Source: Thermodesulfobacteriota bacterium (lineage in GTDB: Bacteria > Desulfobacterota > Desulfobacteria > Desulfobacterales > RPRI01). Taken from it: DNA of 13,935 nucleotides. Below the pieces are notes generated by a model. It saw only the letters and a list, made by a program, of their open reading frames with translations. It had not been told where the DNA came from and did not search any database. The position numbers were made by a program, and so were the translations under genes. Positions within the stretch are counted from its first letter, which is position 1, and the number at the start of each line of letters is the position of its first letter. The DNA lies in contig JAUPLM010000330.1 of assembly GCA_030836965.1 (NCBI GenBank), forward strand, positions 1 to 13,935, given 5' to 3'. Below, one piece after another: positions 6,639 through 13,935 of this stretch.

Positions 6639-9547
6639 AACTGTCTACTCTAACAGACTCGGTTATTTCTCCTGATCCCGATATCGGCTCGGTTCATTAC
6701 AGAGCACAGGATGTCAGGCCGGGAGGACTTTTTGTAGCAATCCCCGGGCATACGGCGGACGGCCATGATTTTGCGGACGAAGCTATAGCCAGAGGCGCTT
6801 TGGCCATAGTGGTACAAAAACCGATGAAGAAAAATATCATAATAATCGAGACATGCAACACCAGAAAGGCGCTCGGCAATATAGCGGCAAAATTTTACGG
6901 GAATCCTTCCGAGAAACTCACGGTGATCGGTGTTACAGGAACAAACGGTAAAACCACCATAACATACCTGATTGAAAGCGTACTTACGGCTGCCGGTTTC
7001 AAAACGGGCGTCATCGGCACAATCAATTACCGTTATTCGGGAAAATCTTTTCCAAACCCGGTAACGACACCCGAATCTCTCGATCTTCAGCGAATTCTTT
7101 TTGAAATGACGAAAGAAGGCATAACTCATGTAGTAATGGAAGTTTCATCACATGCCATCGATCTTTGCAGAACCGAGAGCTGCTTTTTTGATGCGGCTGT
7201 TTTTACAAATCTTACCCAGGATCATCTTGATTATCATGGAAATATGGAGGCCTACTGGATATGCAAGAAAAGGCTCTTCACCGAACTTCTCTTTTCAGGT
7301 CCGAAAAATGAAAAGGCATTCGCGGTAATTAATTGCGACGATAAAAAGGGAAAAGAACTTTCCGTAACTCTTAAAGACAGATGCATAACAACCGGTTCAT
7401 CGGCCGAATACGCGGTTTACTGCTCTGATTTTATTCTTGGTACCGAAGGAATCGAAGCCCTGATTTCCACTCCCCGGGGAGCATTCAGAATCAAATCAAA
7501 TCTTGTGGGGAAACACAACGTCGAAAATATACTTTGTGCCGCCGGAACTGCTTCAGGGTTCGGTATTTCTACTGAAATAATAAAAAAAGGAATTGAATCG
7601 GTTTTAGTTATTCCCGGGCGGCTGGAACGGATAATCAGCGATTCAGGCGTGCCTGTATATGTCGATTACGCCCACACTCCCGATGCCCTAAAAAACGTTC
7701 TTCTATCCTTAAGACCGATTACAAGAGGAAGGCTTATATCCGTTTTTGGATGCGGCGGCGACAGGGACAGGACTAAACGCCCAATTATGGGTGAAATAGC
7801 CACAACCCTTTCAGATCTTGCGATCATTACATCCGACAACCCGAGAACAGAAGATCCTGAAGAAATTATAAGCCAGATAGCAGCCGGCATCAGCCGCAAT
7901 AACATTCATCGTTATGATACTAAAGAGCTGACGCCCTTTTTTAATAAACAGGGATATGCGGTAGAGCCTGACCGGAAGAAAGCAATCCATCTTTCGATAC
8001 TAACCGCACGCGAAGGCGATACCGTGCTGATAGCCGGAAAAGGACATGAAACTTACCAGATAATCGGGAAGAATACCATACCATTTGACGACAGGGAGGA
8101 AGCAAAGTCTGCCGTTTTATCCGCTGATCAGGCAAAACGGCCGTTCTCCTGGAGCACGGAAGAAATAATTGAAGCGACAAATGGTACTGTCGTTTCAGGC
8201 GACATAACCCGATCATTTACCGGCGTTTCGATCGACTCAAGAACAATATCTCCCGGTGATCTCTTTGTAGCAATAAAAGGTAATTCTTATGACGGCCACT
8301 CCTTCGCGGGTGAAGTTGTCGATAAGGGAATAAAAGGGCTTATCGCCGGGAGGCAGCATATCGGACTGCTTCCCTGCGGCAAATGGGAAAAGGCCGGAGT
8401 GCTTTGTATTACTGCGGAAGATACAGTAAAAGCACTGGGCGATCTCGCGGCTTATAACAGGGAAAGGGCCGGCGTTTCGGTGGTTGCAATAACCGGCTCA
8501 AACGGGAAAACATCCACAAGGCAGATGGCAAGCGCGATCATTTCCCGCCGTTTTCATGTTCTTTCAACAACAGGAAACCTGAACAATGAGATCGGCCTGC
8601 CACTGACCCTTCTTAAGTTAAGCCCGATTCACAAAATGGCCGTGGTTGAGCTCGGCATGAATCACCCCGGCGAAATTTCGAGACTTGCCGGAATATGCAG
8701 ACCCGACATCGGCATAATAACGAATATCGGTCCGGCGCACCTTGAAGGAGTCAATTCCATTGAAGGGGTCATGAACGCCAAAGGAGAACTCATTGGAGGT
8801 ATAGCTCCTGGTGGAACGGCGATACTCAATGCAGATGACGAAAGAGTCATGGGCCTTGCTCAAAAAGCGGAACGGAAAGTTATTCTCTTCGGACATTCGG
8901 AGAACGCCCTGATAAGAGCGCTGTCGGTTTCGGCAAATGGAACATCAACTTCATTTGTGCTCAGGCTTCCCAAAGAGACCATCACGGTTAATCTCCCGGT
9001 CCCCGGAAAATTCATGGTATCGAACGCTCTTGCGGCAGCTTCAGCCGGATATCTTCTCGGGTTGAACGCACTCGATATAAAAGCCGGCCTGGAAAATTTC
9101 ATTCCCGTAAAAGGAAGGATGAATATATTTACCATGCAAAACGGAATCACTATTATCGACGATTCCTACAATGCAAATCCCGGATCAATGGAGGCCGCCA
9201 TAATAACACTTGCCGGGCTTAAGGGTAACAGGCGCGGGATTCTTGTAGCGGGTGACATGCTTGAACTGGGAACGCACTCTCAAGAGATGCACCGTAAAAT
9301 CGGAGCTATTTGCGCTAAATCCGGCATTGCACGTCTTTATGCTTCAGGAGAATTTTCCGGACAAATTGCGGAAGGAGCTGTGGGAAACGGCATGGAATCT
9401 TCCGCCGTTTTTACCGGGACACAGGAAGACATTATTGATGATCTGAAAAGCCGGCTTAAGGCTGAAGACTGGGTGCTTGTCAAGGGTTCAAGGGGAATGA
9501 AAATGGAAAAGATCGTATTAAAACTTAAGGAATGGGCGGGAGAATAA
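6635..9547 (+). CDS. murE-murF: Bifunctional MurE-MurF ligase (meso-DAP-adding and D-Ala-D-Ala-adding)
   Basis: One unbroken 970-residue frame encodes two complete Mur ligases. Residues 1-495 are MurE: P-loop TGTNGKTT (101-108), [17 protein letters not shown], the probable carbamylated Lys 211, [11 protein letters not shown], and DNPR (401-404), the signature of meso-diaminopimelate-adding enzymes. Residues 504-970 are MurF: P-loop TGSNGKTST (620-628), [30 protein letters not shown], Lys 716 (probable carbamylated lysine), DDSYNANP (842-849) and GSRGMKME. The joint is short (about 496-503). Together they make UDP-MurNAc-pentapeptide from the dipeptide form. Both halves keep every motif I looked for, so both are probably active. 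The GTG start lies in the ftsI stop; mraY starts 4 bases after the end. MurE-MurF fusions are known in some bacteria, for example Bordetella. Confidence 0.96.
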   Translation: MKLSTLTDSVISPDPDIGSVHYRAQDVRPGGLFVAIPGHTADGHDFADEAIARGALAIVVQKPMKKNIIIIETCNTRKALGNIAAKFYGNPSEKLTVIGVTGTNGKTTITYLIESVLTAAGFKTGVIGTINYRYSGKSFPNPVTTPESLDLQRILFEMTKEGITHVVMEVSSHAIDLCRTESCFFDAAVFTNLTQDHLDYHGNMEAYWICKKRLFTELLFSGPKNEKAFAVINCDDKKGKELSVTLKDRCITTGSSAEYAVYCSDFILGTEGIEALISTPRGAFRIKSNLVGKHNVENILCAAGTASGFGISTEIIKKGIESVLVIPGRLERIISDSGVPVYVDYAHTPDALKNVLLSLRPITRGRLISVFGCGGDRDRTKRPIMGEIATTLSDLAIITSDNPRTEDPEEIISQIAAGISRNNIHRYDTKELTPFFNKQGYAVEPDRKKAIHLSILTAREGDTVLIAGKGHETYQIIGKNTIPFDDREEAKSAVLSADQAKRPFSWSTEEIIEATNGTVVSGDITRSFTGVSIDSRTISPGDLFVAIKGNSYDGHSFAGEVVDKGIKGLIAGRQHIGLLPCGKWEKAGVLCITAEDTVKALGDLAAYNRERAGVSVVAITGSNGKTSTRQMASAIISRRFHVLSTTGNLNNEIGLPLTLLKLSPIHKMAVVELGMNHPGEISRLAGICRPDIGIITNIGPAHLEGVNSIEGVMNAKGELIGGIAPGGTAILNADDERVMGLAQKAERKVILFGHSENALIRALSVSANGTSTSFVLRLPKETITVNLPVPGKFMVSNALAAASAGYLLGLNALDIKAGLENFIPVKGRMNIFTMQNGITIIDDSYNANPGSMEAAIITLAGLKGNRRGILVAGDMLELGTHSQEMHRKIGAICAKSGIARLYASGEFSGQIAEGAVGNGMESSAVFTGTQEDIIDDLKSRLKAEDWVLVKGSRGMKMEKIVLKLKEWAGE

Positions 9548-9551
9548 GAAG

Positions 9552-10631
9552 ATGCTTTATCATTTATTATATCCGCTTCACATACAATTTTCCGTCTTTA
9601 ATGTATTCAGATACATTACTTTCAGGACAATATATGCCGTTTTAACCGCGTTTCTGATCTGTTTTCTTTTAGGGCCATGGGTTATCCGCAGGCTTGCCGG
9701 TATGCAGATCGGCCAGTACATAAGGGAAGACGGACCACAGGCTCACCTGAAGAAAACCGGCACACCGACAATGGGCGGAACGCTTATTGTTTTTTCAATC
9801 ACCGTATCAACCCTGCTCTGGTGCAATCTTGCCAATTACTACATATGGATATTACTGCTCGTTATCACGGGATACGGAGCCATCGGGTTTGCTGATGATT
9901 ACCTGAAGCAGGTAAAAAAGCAGAACAAGGGTTTAAGCGCACTCCAAAAAATTACCATGCAGTCCCTGCTCGCTCTGGTCGTAGGAACATTAATCTATCT
10001 GACCCCTGATTTTCCAGGCACTCTGACATTTCCTTTTTTCAAGAAATATTCACCGGATCTCGGTTTGTTTTACATACTTTTCGCGGCGCTTGTTATTGTC
10101 GGAACTTCAAATGCCGTAAATCTGACCGACGGACTTGACGGCCTTGCCATAGGGCCGGCAATCATTACGGCGGTAACATACATGATCTTCGCCTATGTTA
10201 CGGGACATGTCAGAATCGCCGAGTACCTTCAAATCAATTATGTGCCGGGAAGCGGCGAGATAACGGTATTCTGCGGAGCAATTGCAGGCGCAGGTCTGGG
10301 CTTTCTCTGGTTCAATGCATACCCGGCGCAGGTTTTTATGGGGGATGTGGGGTCATTATCCCTTGGCGCCGTTATAGGAACAGTTGCGGTAATAACAAAA
10401 CAGGAAATTCTGCTTATAATTGTCGGAGGGTTATTCGTAATCGAAGCCCTTTCCGTGATTTTTCAGGTGGGCTTCTTCAAAATGACAAAAGGGAAAAGGA
10501 TATTCAGGATGGCTCCGCTTCACCATCATTTTGAACTGAAAGGATGGCCGGAGCCCAAGGTAATTGTAAGATTCTGGATCATTGCGATTGCGCTCGCTCT
10601 TATCTCCTTAAGCACGCTTAAGCTGAGGTAA
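9552..10631 (+). CDS. mraY: MraY, phospho-MurNAc-pentapeptide translocase (lipid I synthase)
   Basis: The 359-residue polytopic membrane protein has about ten hydrophobic segments, as usual for MraY. The family signatures are [12 protein letters not shown] (65-76), FADDYLK with catalytic Asp 115 and 116, [13 protein letters not shown] (187-199), [10 protein letters not shown] with Asp 265, and [11 protein letters not shown] near the C-terminus. It transfers phospho-MurNAc-pentapeptide from UDP to undecaprenyl phosphate at the inner membrane. A GGGAG in the end of murF serves as ribosome binding site. The 143-base space after it breaks the otherwise tight packing of the cluster. Confidence 0.97.
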   Translation: MLYHLLYPLHIQFSVFNVFRYITFRTIYAVLTAFLICFLLGPWVIRRLAGMQIGQYIREDGPQAHLKKTGTPTMGGTLIVFSITVSTLLWCNLANYYIWILLLVITGYGAIGFADDYLKQVKKQNKGLSALQKITMQSLLALVVGTLIYLTPDFPGTLTFPFFKKYSPDLGLFYILFAALVIVGTSNAVNLTDGLDGLAIGPAIITAVTYMIFAYVTGHVRIAEYLQINYVPGSGEITVFCGAIAGAGLGFLWFNAYPAQVFMGDVGSLSLGAVIGTVAVITKQEILLIIVGGLFVIEALSVIFQVGFFKMTKGKRIFRMAPLHHHFELKGWPEPKVIVRFWIIAIALALISLSTLKLR

Positions 10632-10774
10632 AAAGAAAGAGGCAAAGAGTCAGAGGCGCATAGACGCAAAGTTGGATGTTAAACCGCGAAGACCATGAAT
10701 AAATATAAAAAGAGCTGATATCTGACAGCGAAGTACGATATTCGAAATTCGATGTCCGATCTTTTAAGGAACCA
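10632..10774. other. Non-coding gap between mraY and murD
   Basis: This is the longest gap within the cluster. The first half is purine-rich with loosely repeated GAGGCAAAG, GAGTCAGAGGCGC and GACGCAAAG elements, then AACCGCGAAGACC. The second half holds repeat array 3 and the murD ribosome binding site TAAGGA (10765-10770). I see no convincing promoter, no stem followed by a T run, and no open frame with a ribosome binding site. Confidence 0.6.
10727..10760. repeat. 7-bp-period CG repeat array 3 (mraY-murD gap)
   Basis: CG dinucleotides lie at 10729, 10736, 10743, 10750 and 10757, exactly 7 bases apart. The sequence GATATTCGAAATTCGAT (10737-10753) is identical to 2914-2930 in array 2. This copy has the CGAAGTACG core and the right-arm units only, so it looks like a half element. 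It ends 14 bases before the murD start codon. Confidence 0.8.
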
Positions 10775-12190
10775 ATGGAAATATCCGGGAAAAAAACAGT
10801 AGTAGTAGGTCTTGGGAAAACAGGAATATCGACAGCTGTTTTTTTAAAAAAAAGAGGCGCTCAGGTAATGGTGTCGGATTCTTCAAAAGATAATAATCTT
10901 GATGCTGCCGCGAAAAAGCTTCAGGCAATAGGGGTTGATGTTGAGCTCGGAACGCACAGTTCTTCATTTTTCCAGAATGCCGAGCTCATAATTTTAAGCC
11001 CGGGAGTGCCGCATACGATTGAACCGGTTACAAGGGCCGCTGAACAGGGCGCAGTCATTACCGGAGAAGTCGAGCTTGCATCAAGATTCATTAAGGAGCC
11101 TATAGTCGCAGTAACCGGAACAAACGGAAAGACCACAACCACAACTCTTATAGGCAATATGCTTGATGAATCAGGCTTAAAGGTTTTTGTCGGGGGTAAT
11201 ATCGGAAAACCTCTTATTGATTATGTCGATAGTGAAATAAGAGCTGAAGTGGTAGTGGCCGAAATCAGCAGCTTCCAGCTGGATACAATAATGAGATTCA
11301 GGCCGAGAGTCAGTGTTCTGCTGAATATTACTGAAGATCATCTCGACCGCTATCCCGGATTTGACGCCTATGTAAGGTCAAAGGCCAGGATCTTTGAAAA
11401 CCAGAAAGGCAATGATATCTCCGTTTTCAATGCTTCTGATCAATCTGTTCTTCGGGTAAGCGGGAATATTAAGTGCTGCAAACTGCCTTTTTTCAAAGAT
11501 TCGGAATCTCAGGAGCATGAAGAATGTGCAAGAATAACCAATGACCGCATAATCTTCAAACTGAATAAGACCGTAAATTTTCTGATCGGTACGGCAACCG
11601 GCCAGGCTTCCGAAGGCGGAGCGGATTTCTTATTACGCAGCTCTGAGATGCATCTTCCCGGTAGACATAATATGGAGAATATCGCAGCTGCGACTCTTGC
11701 AGCCTTTGCCGCCGGCGGAAATCCGAGCGGAATCAGGCGAGCCCTGAAAAAATTCAGAGGCCTCCCTCACAGAATCGAACTTGTCGCTGAAATTAATGGA
11801 GTGAAATATTACGACGATTCAAAGGCTACAACTGTTGATTCTGTTATCAAGGCGCTTGAGGTATTCCACGAGCCGGTTATTCTTATCATGGGAGGCAGAA
11901 ACAAGGGTATCAATTTCAGTCTTCTCAGGGAGGCGGTCCGGACACATGCAAAAAAACTGATTCTTCTCGGTGAGGCGAAGGAGGAGATAAGATCCGCGCT
12001 CGGAGATATTGTTGAAACAGCTTCTGCAGGAACAATGGAAGATGCCGCAGGGCTGGCGCATGAGGCCGCAGCGTCGGGCGACACAGTGCTTTTGTCCCCG
12101 GCCTGTACGAGTTTTGACATGTTCAGAAGCTATGCGCACAGAGGGGAAATCTTCCGCAAAGCAGTTGAAGCATTGAAGAGAAGCATATGA
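10775..12190 (+). CDS. murD: MurD, UDP-MurNAc-L-Ala:D-glutamate ligase
   Basis: The 471-residue protein has the three MurD domains: an N-terminal Rossmann-like UDP-binding domain (VVVGLGKTGIS at 9-19), a central ATPase domain with P-loop GTNGKTTTT (115-123), NITEDHLDRY (184-193) and probable carbamylated Lys 203, and a C-terminal domain with GLPHRIE, YYDDSKATT, MGGRNKG and LLSPACTSFDMF. It adds D-glutamate to UDP-MurNAc-L-Ala in the cytoplasm, one step before MurE. The ATG has AAGGA four bases upstream, just after repeat array 3. The stop overlaps the ftsW start by four bases. Confidence 0.97.
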   Translation: MEISGKKTVVVGLGKTGISTAVFLKKRGAQVMVSDSSKDNNLDAAAKKLQAIGVDVELGTHSSSFFQNAELIILSPGVPHTIEPVTRAAEQGAVITGEVELASRFIKEPIVAVTGTNGKTTTTTLIGNMLDESGLKVFVGGNIGKPLIDYVDSEIRAEVVVAEISSFQLDTIMRFRPRVSVLLNITEDHLDRYPGFDAYVRSKARIFENQKGNDISVFNASDQSVLRVSGNIKCCKLPFFKDSESQEHEECARITNDRIIFKLNKTVNFLIGTATGQASEGGADFLLRSSEMHLPGRHNMENIAAATLAAFAAGGNPSGIRRALKKFRGLPHRIELVAEINGVKYYDDSKATTVDSVIKALEVFHEPVILIMGGRNKGINFSLLREAVRTHAKKLILLGEAKEEIRSALGDIVETASAGTMEDAAGLAHEAAASGDTVLLSPACTSFDMFRSYAHRGEIFRKAVEALKRSI

Positions 12191-13389
12191 TAAGAAATGA
12201 CAGCAGATTTTTAACGTCCGGAAACGAACCCATGGGGTATTATGACGTTAAGATTATGTTCCCTGTCCTTATGCTGACAGCGATAGGGATAATTATGGTC
12301 TACAGCGCAAGCTCAGTCCTTGCTTTCAAGAAATTCGGAACAGATTACTTCTTTTTGAAAAAGCAGGCGCTGTTCGCAATAGCCGGTCTAACGGTTTTGG
12401 TGGGCTTCAGACATTTTCCATACAGATATTTCAAAATAATGGCTTATCCTCTTCTCATATTTGCGATTATTTTACTCGGAGCGATATTTATACCGGGGCT
12501 GGGATATTCTGCGGGAGGTTCGGCACGATGGCTGCGTTTTGGCGGTTTTACGGTTCAGCCTTCAGAATTTGCCCGTCTTTCAATGATTATATACCTCTCT
12601 TATTCCATTGACAAAAAGTGTGAGAACCTGTCGAACTTTTATGTAGGCTTTCTGCCGCATGTCATTGTTCTTGGGATATTCACGGCCCTTATGTTTCTTC
12701 AGCCCGATTTCGGGTCCGTTGTCATACTATCAGCCATAACCTGGCTCATGCTTTTTGTCGGAGGCGTGAGGCTTTTGCATCTTGTACCTTCAGTACTCCT
12801 GCTTCTTCCGTTTGCCTACATTTACATGGTCAGCGCGGAATACAGGGTAAAAAGGCTGATGAGTTTCTGGGATCCGTGGCAATATCCTGCCGATGAGGGA
12901 TATCAGATAGTCCATTCTTTAATGGCTTTCGGAACCGGCGGAATCTGGGGAGCCGGAATAGGCAAAGGTTATCAAAAACTTCATTACCTGCCCGAACCCC
13001 ACACTGATTTTATTTTTTCAGTCATAGGAGAAGAACTGGGGCTTTTCGGCGTTCTGATGATCCTTGCAATGTATGCCCTGATATTATGGAGAGGAATCAA
13101 AATAGCAAAAAATACGGATGATAATTTCGGCTCATTCCTGGCAACGGGCATTACAGCCGCGATAGGCATACAAGTTTGTATTAACATGGGTGTTACACTC
13201 GGTATTCTGCCGACAAAGGGGCTTACCCTGCCTTTTTTAAGCTACGGCGGAACATCGCTGCTTGTTAACATGGCGTCGATAGGAATACTTATGAACATAG
13301 GAAATCGAACATCGAATACCGAACAACGAACACCGAATACCGAATACCGAAGAACGATGTACGGTATTCGGGGTACGATTAAGGCTTGA
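12187..13389 (+). CDS. ftsW: FtsW, SEDS-family septal peptidoglycan glycosyltransferase
   Basis: The 400-residue protein has about ten membrane segments and the SEDS hallmarks: GSARWL (111-116), QPSEFA (124-129), LQPDFGS (171-177), GTGGIWGAGIGKGYQKLHYLPE (in 249-270), HTDFIF with the probable catalytic Asp 274, and LPTKGLTLPFLSYGGTS (341-357). It polymerises lipid II at the septum with FtsI. The ordinary protein seems to end near residue 372 (MNIGN). The last 28 residues (about 373-400, TSNTEQRTPNTEYRR and on) are encoded by repeat array 4 and have no membrane or known domain character. The start ATG overlaps the murD stop. murG begins 17 bases after the stop. Confidence 0.95.
   Translation: MIRNDSRFLTSGNEPMGYYDVKIMFPVLMLTAIGIIMVYSASSVLAFKKFGTDYFFLKKQALFAIAGLTVLVGFRHFPYRYFKIMAYPLLIFAIILLGAIFIPGLGYSAGGSARWLRFGGFTVQPSEFARLSMIIYLSYSIDKKCENLSNFYVGFLPHVIVLGIFTALMFLQPDFGSVVILSAITWLMLFVGGVRLLHLVPSVLLLLPFAYIYMVSAEYRVKRLMSFWDPWQYPADEGYQIVHSLMAFGTGGIWGAGIGKGYQKLHYLPEPHTDFIFSVIGEELGLFGVLMILAMYALILWRGIKIAKNTDDNFGSFLATGITAAIGIQVCINMGVTLGILPTKGLTLPFLSYGGTSLLVNMASIGILMNIGNRTSNTEQRTPNTEYRRTMYGIRGTIKA
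13304..13382. repeat. 7-bp-period CG repeat array 4, inside the 3' end of ftsW
   Basis: Eleven CG dinucleotides in a row lie exactly 7 bases apart, from 13306 to 13376. Left units are ACCGAAT-like and right units are TTCGGGG/TACGATT-like, so the array is an imperfect inverted repeat. CCGAATACCG (13340-13349) pairs perfectly with 13362-13371 around a 12-base loop. Because 7 is not a multiple of 3, the frame cycles and gives a heptapeptide-like repeat (TSNTEQR, TPNTEYR) as the FtsW tail. The array stops before the murG ribosome binding site. Confidence 0.9.
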
Positions 13390-13406
13390 AGCGAAAGGCG
13401 AAAGGA

Positions 13407-13935
13407 ATGCGTGTGATAATTGCGGGTGGCGGTACCGGCGGCCATCTGTTTCCGGGAATTGCAATCGCTGTTGAATTTATCGCAAAAGACCCCGGGAGCC
13501 GCATTCTCTTTGTAGGAACAGGAAACCCCTTTGAAAAATCAACCGTCGGAAAAGCAGGTTTTGATCACAAAAGCATAACGGTGGAAGGGATAAAAGGCCG
13601 CGGATTGTTCAAAATGATGAAATCACTCTTCATAATACCGAAAGGGATGTTCGAGTCTTTTAAAATAATAAAAGACTTTAATCCGCATATTGTAGTCGGA
13701 GTAGGAGGTTATTCAGCAGGCCCTGTAATTCTGACGGCATGGCTGCTCGGATTTAAAACAGCCCTTCATGAGCAGAATATTCTCCCGGGAATCACAAACC
13801 GGATACTATCCCGCTTTGCGGACCGTATATTCGTTTCGTTTGAAAGGACAAAACTTACCGCTGCTCCCGGCAAAATACTTGTCGCCGGCAATCCCCTGAG
13901 AAGGGAAATCCTCGACGCCGCAACAGATGCCGCAA
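13407..13935 (+). CDS. murG: MurG, lipid II synthase (N-terminal part, runs off the window)
   Basis: About 176 codons are visible with no stop. The N-terminal GT-B half is clear: IIAGGGTGGHLFPGIAIA (4-21), VGVGGYSAGP, LHEQNILPGITNR and VAGNPLRREI. MurG adds GlcNAc from UDP-GlcNAc to lipid I on the inner face of the membrane, giving lipid II for FtsW. An ATG at 13407 is used here, with AGG about 8 bases upstream. A GTG at 13413 would give the same protein two residues shorter and has AAGGA at a better distance (6 bases), so it is a real alternative. The gap after ftsW is 17 bases. Confidence 0.96.
   Translation, partial: MRVIIAGGGTGGHLFPGIAIAVEFIAKDPGSRILFVGTGNPFEKSTVGKAGFDHKSITVEGIKGRGLFKMMKSLFIIPKGMFESFKIIKDFNPHIVVGVGGYSAGPVILTAWLLGFKTALHEQNILPGITNRILSRFADRIFVSFERTKLTAAPGKILVAGNPLRREILDAATDAA

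Noticed and set aside
6650..9150. Several long antisense frames within murE-murF (up to about 159 codons)
   Set aside because: They are shadows of a conserved coding frame that is complete and motif-rich; none has a ribosome binding site or recognisable product.
13237..13464. Two overlapping open frames on the - strand over array 4
   Set aside because: They arise because the 7-bp array lacks stops in several frames; they lie antisense to ftsW and murG and have repeat-derived content only.

Overview
The window holds most of a division and cell wall (dcw) cluster on the + strand, preceded by a divergent operon of pilus or type II secretion assembly genes on the - strand. The gene order, the meso-diaminopimelate type MurE, the MraY-MurD-FtsW-MurG core and a PilM/PilN-type protein all point to a Gram-negative bacterium. 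The style of the proteins and of the intergenic repeats suggests a deltaproteobacterial (Desulfobacterota-like) lineage. That placement is an inference, not a search result.

Layout. Positions 1-2694 (- strand) carry, in transcription order, a fused PilM-PilN protein, a PilO/GspM-like membrane protein and the start of an unrecognised small membrane protein. A good sigma-70-type promoter sits at 2767-2795. Positions 2755-3191 form the divergent control region, with the pil promoter, a 7-bp-period repeat array, GTGG-box pairs, a TTGACA element and a MraZ-type operator. Positions 3192-13935 (+ strand) carry mraZ, rsmH, ftsL, ftsI, a murE-murF fusion, mraY, murD, ftsW and the first half of murG. 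Genes are packed with overlaps of 4 bases (ftsL/ftsI, ftsI/murEF, murD/ftsW) or gaps of 3-25 bases. The exception is the 143-base mraY-murD gap.

How the genes work together. MurE-MurF and MurD build the UDP-MurNAc-pentapeptide. MraY and MurG turn it into lipid I and lipid II. FtsW polymerises lipid II and FtsI cross-links it at the septum, with FtsL as part of the divisome scaffold. MraZ is the likely autoregulator of the cluster. RsmH methylates 16S rRNA.

The most unusual feature is a family of short repeat arrays whose units are 7 bp long with a central CG (consensus about WYCGAWN). There are four arrays (about 711-762, 2877-2980, 10729-10760, 13304-13380), and the CG dinucleotides lie on an exact 7-base grid. 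They occupy every gap longer than 50 bases, and one array has become the coding sequence for the last 28 residues of FtsW. Two arrays fold into the same shape, a perfect 10-bp stem with a 12-base loop. I know of no function for them.
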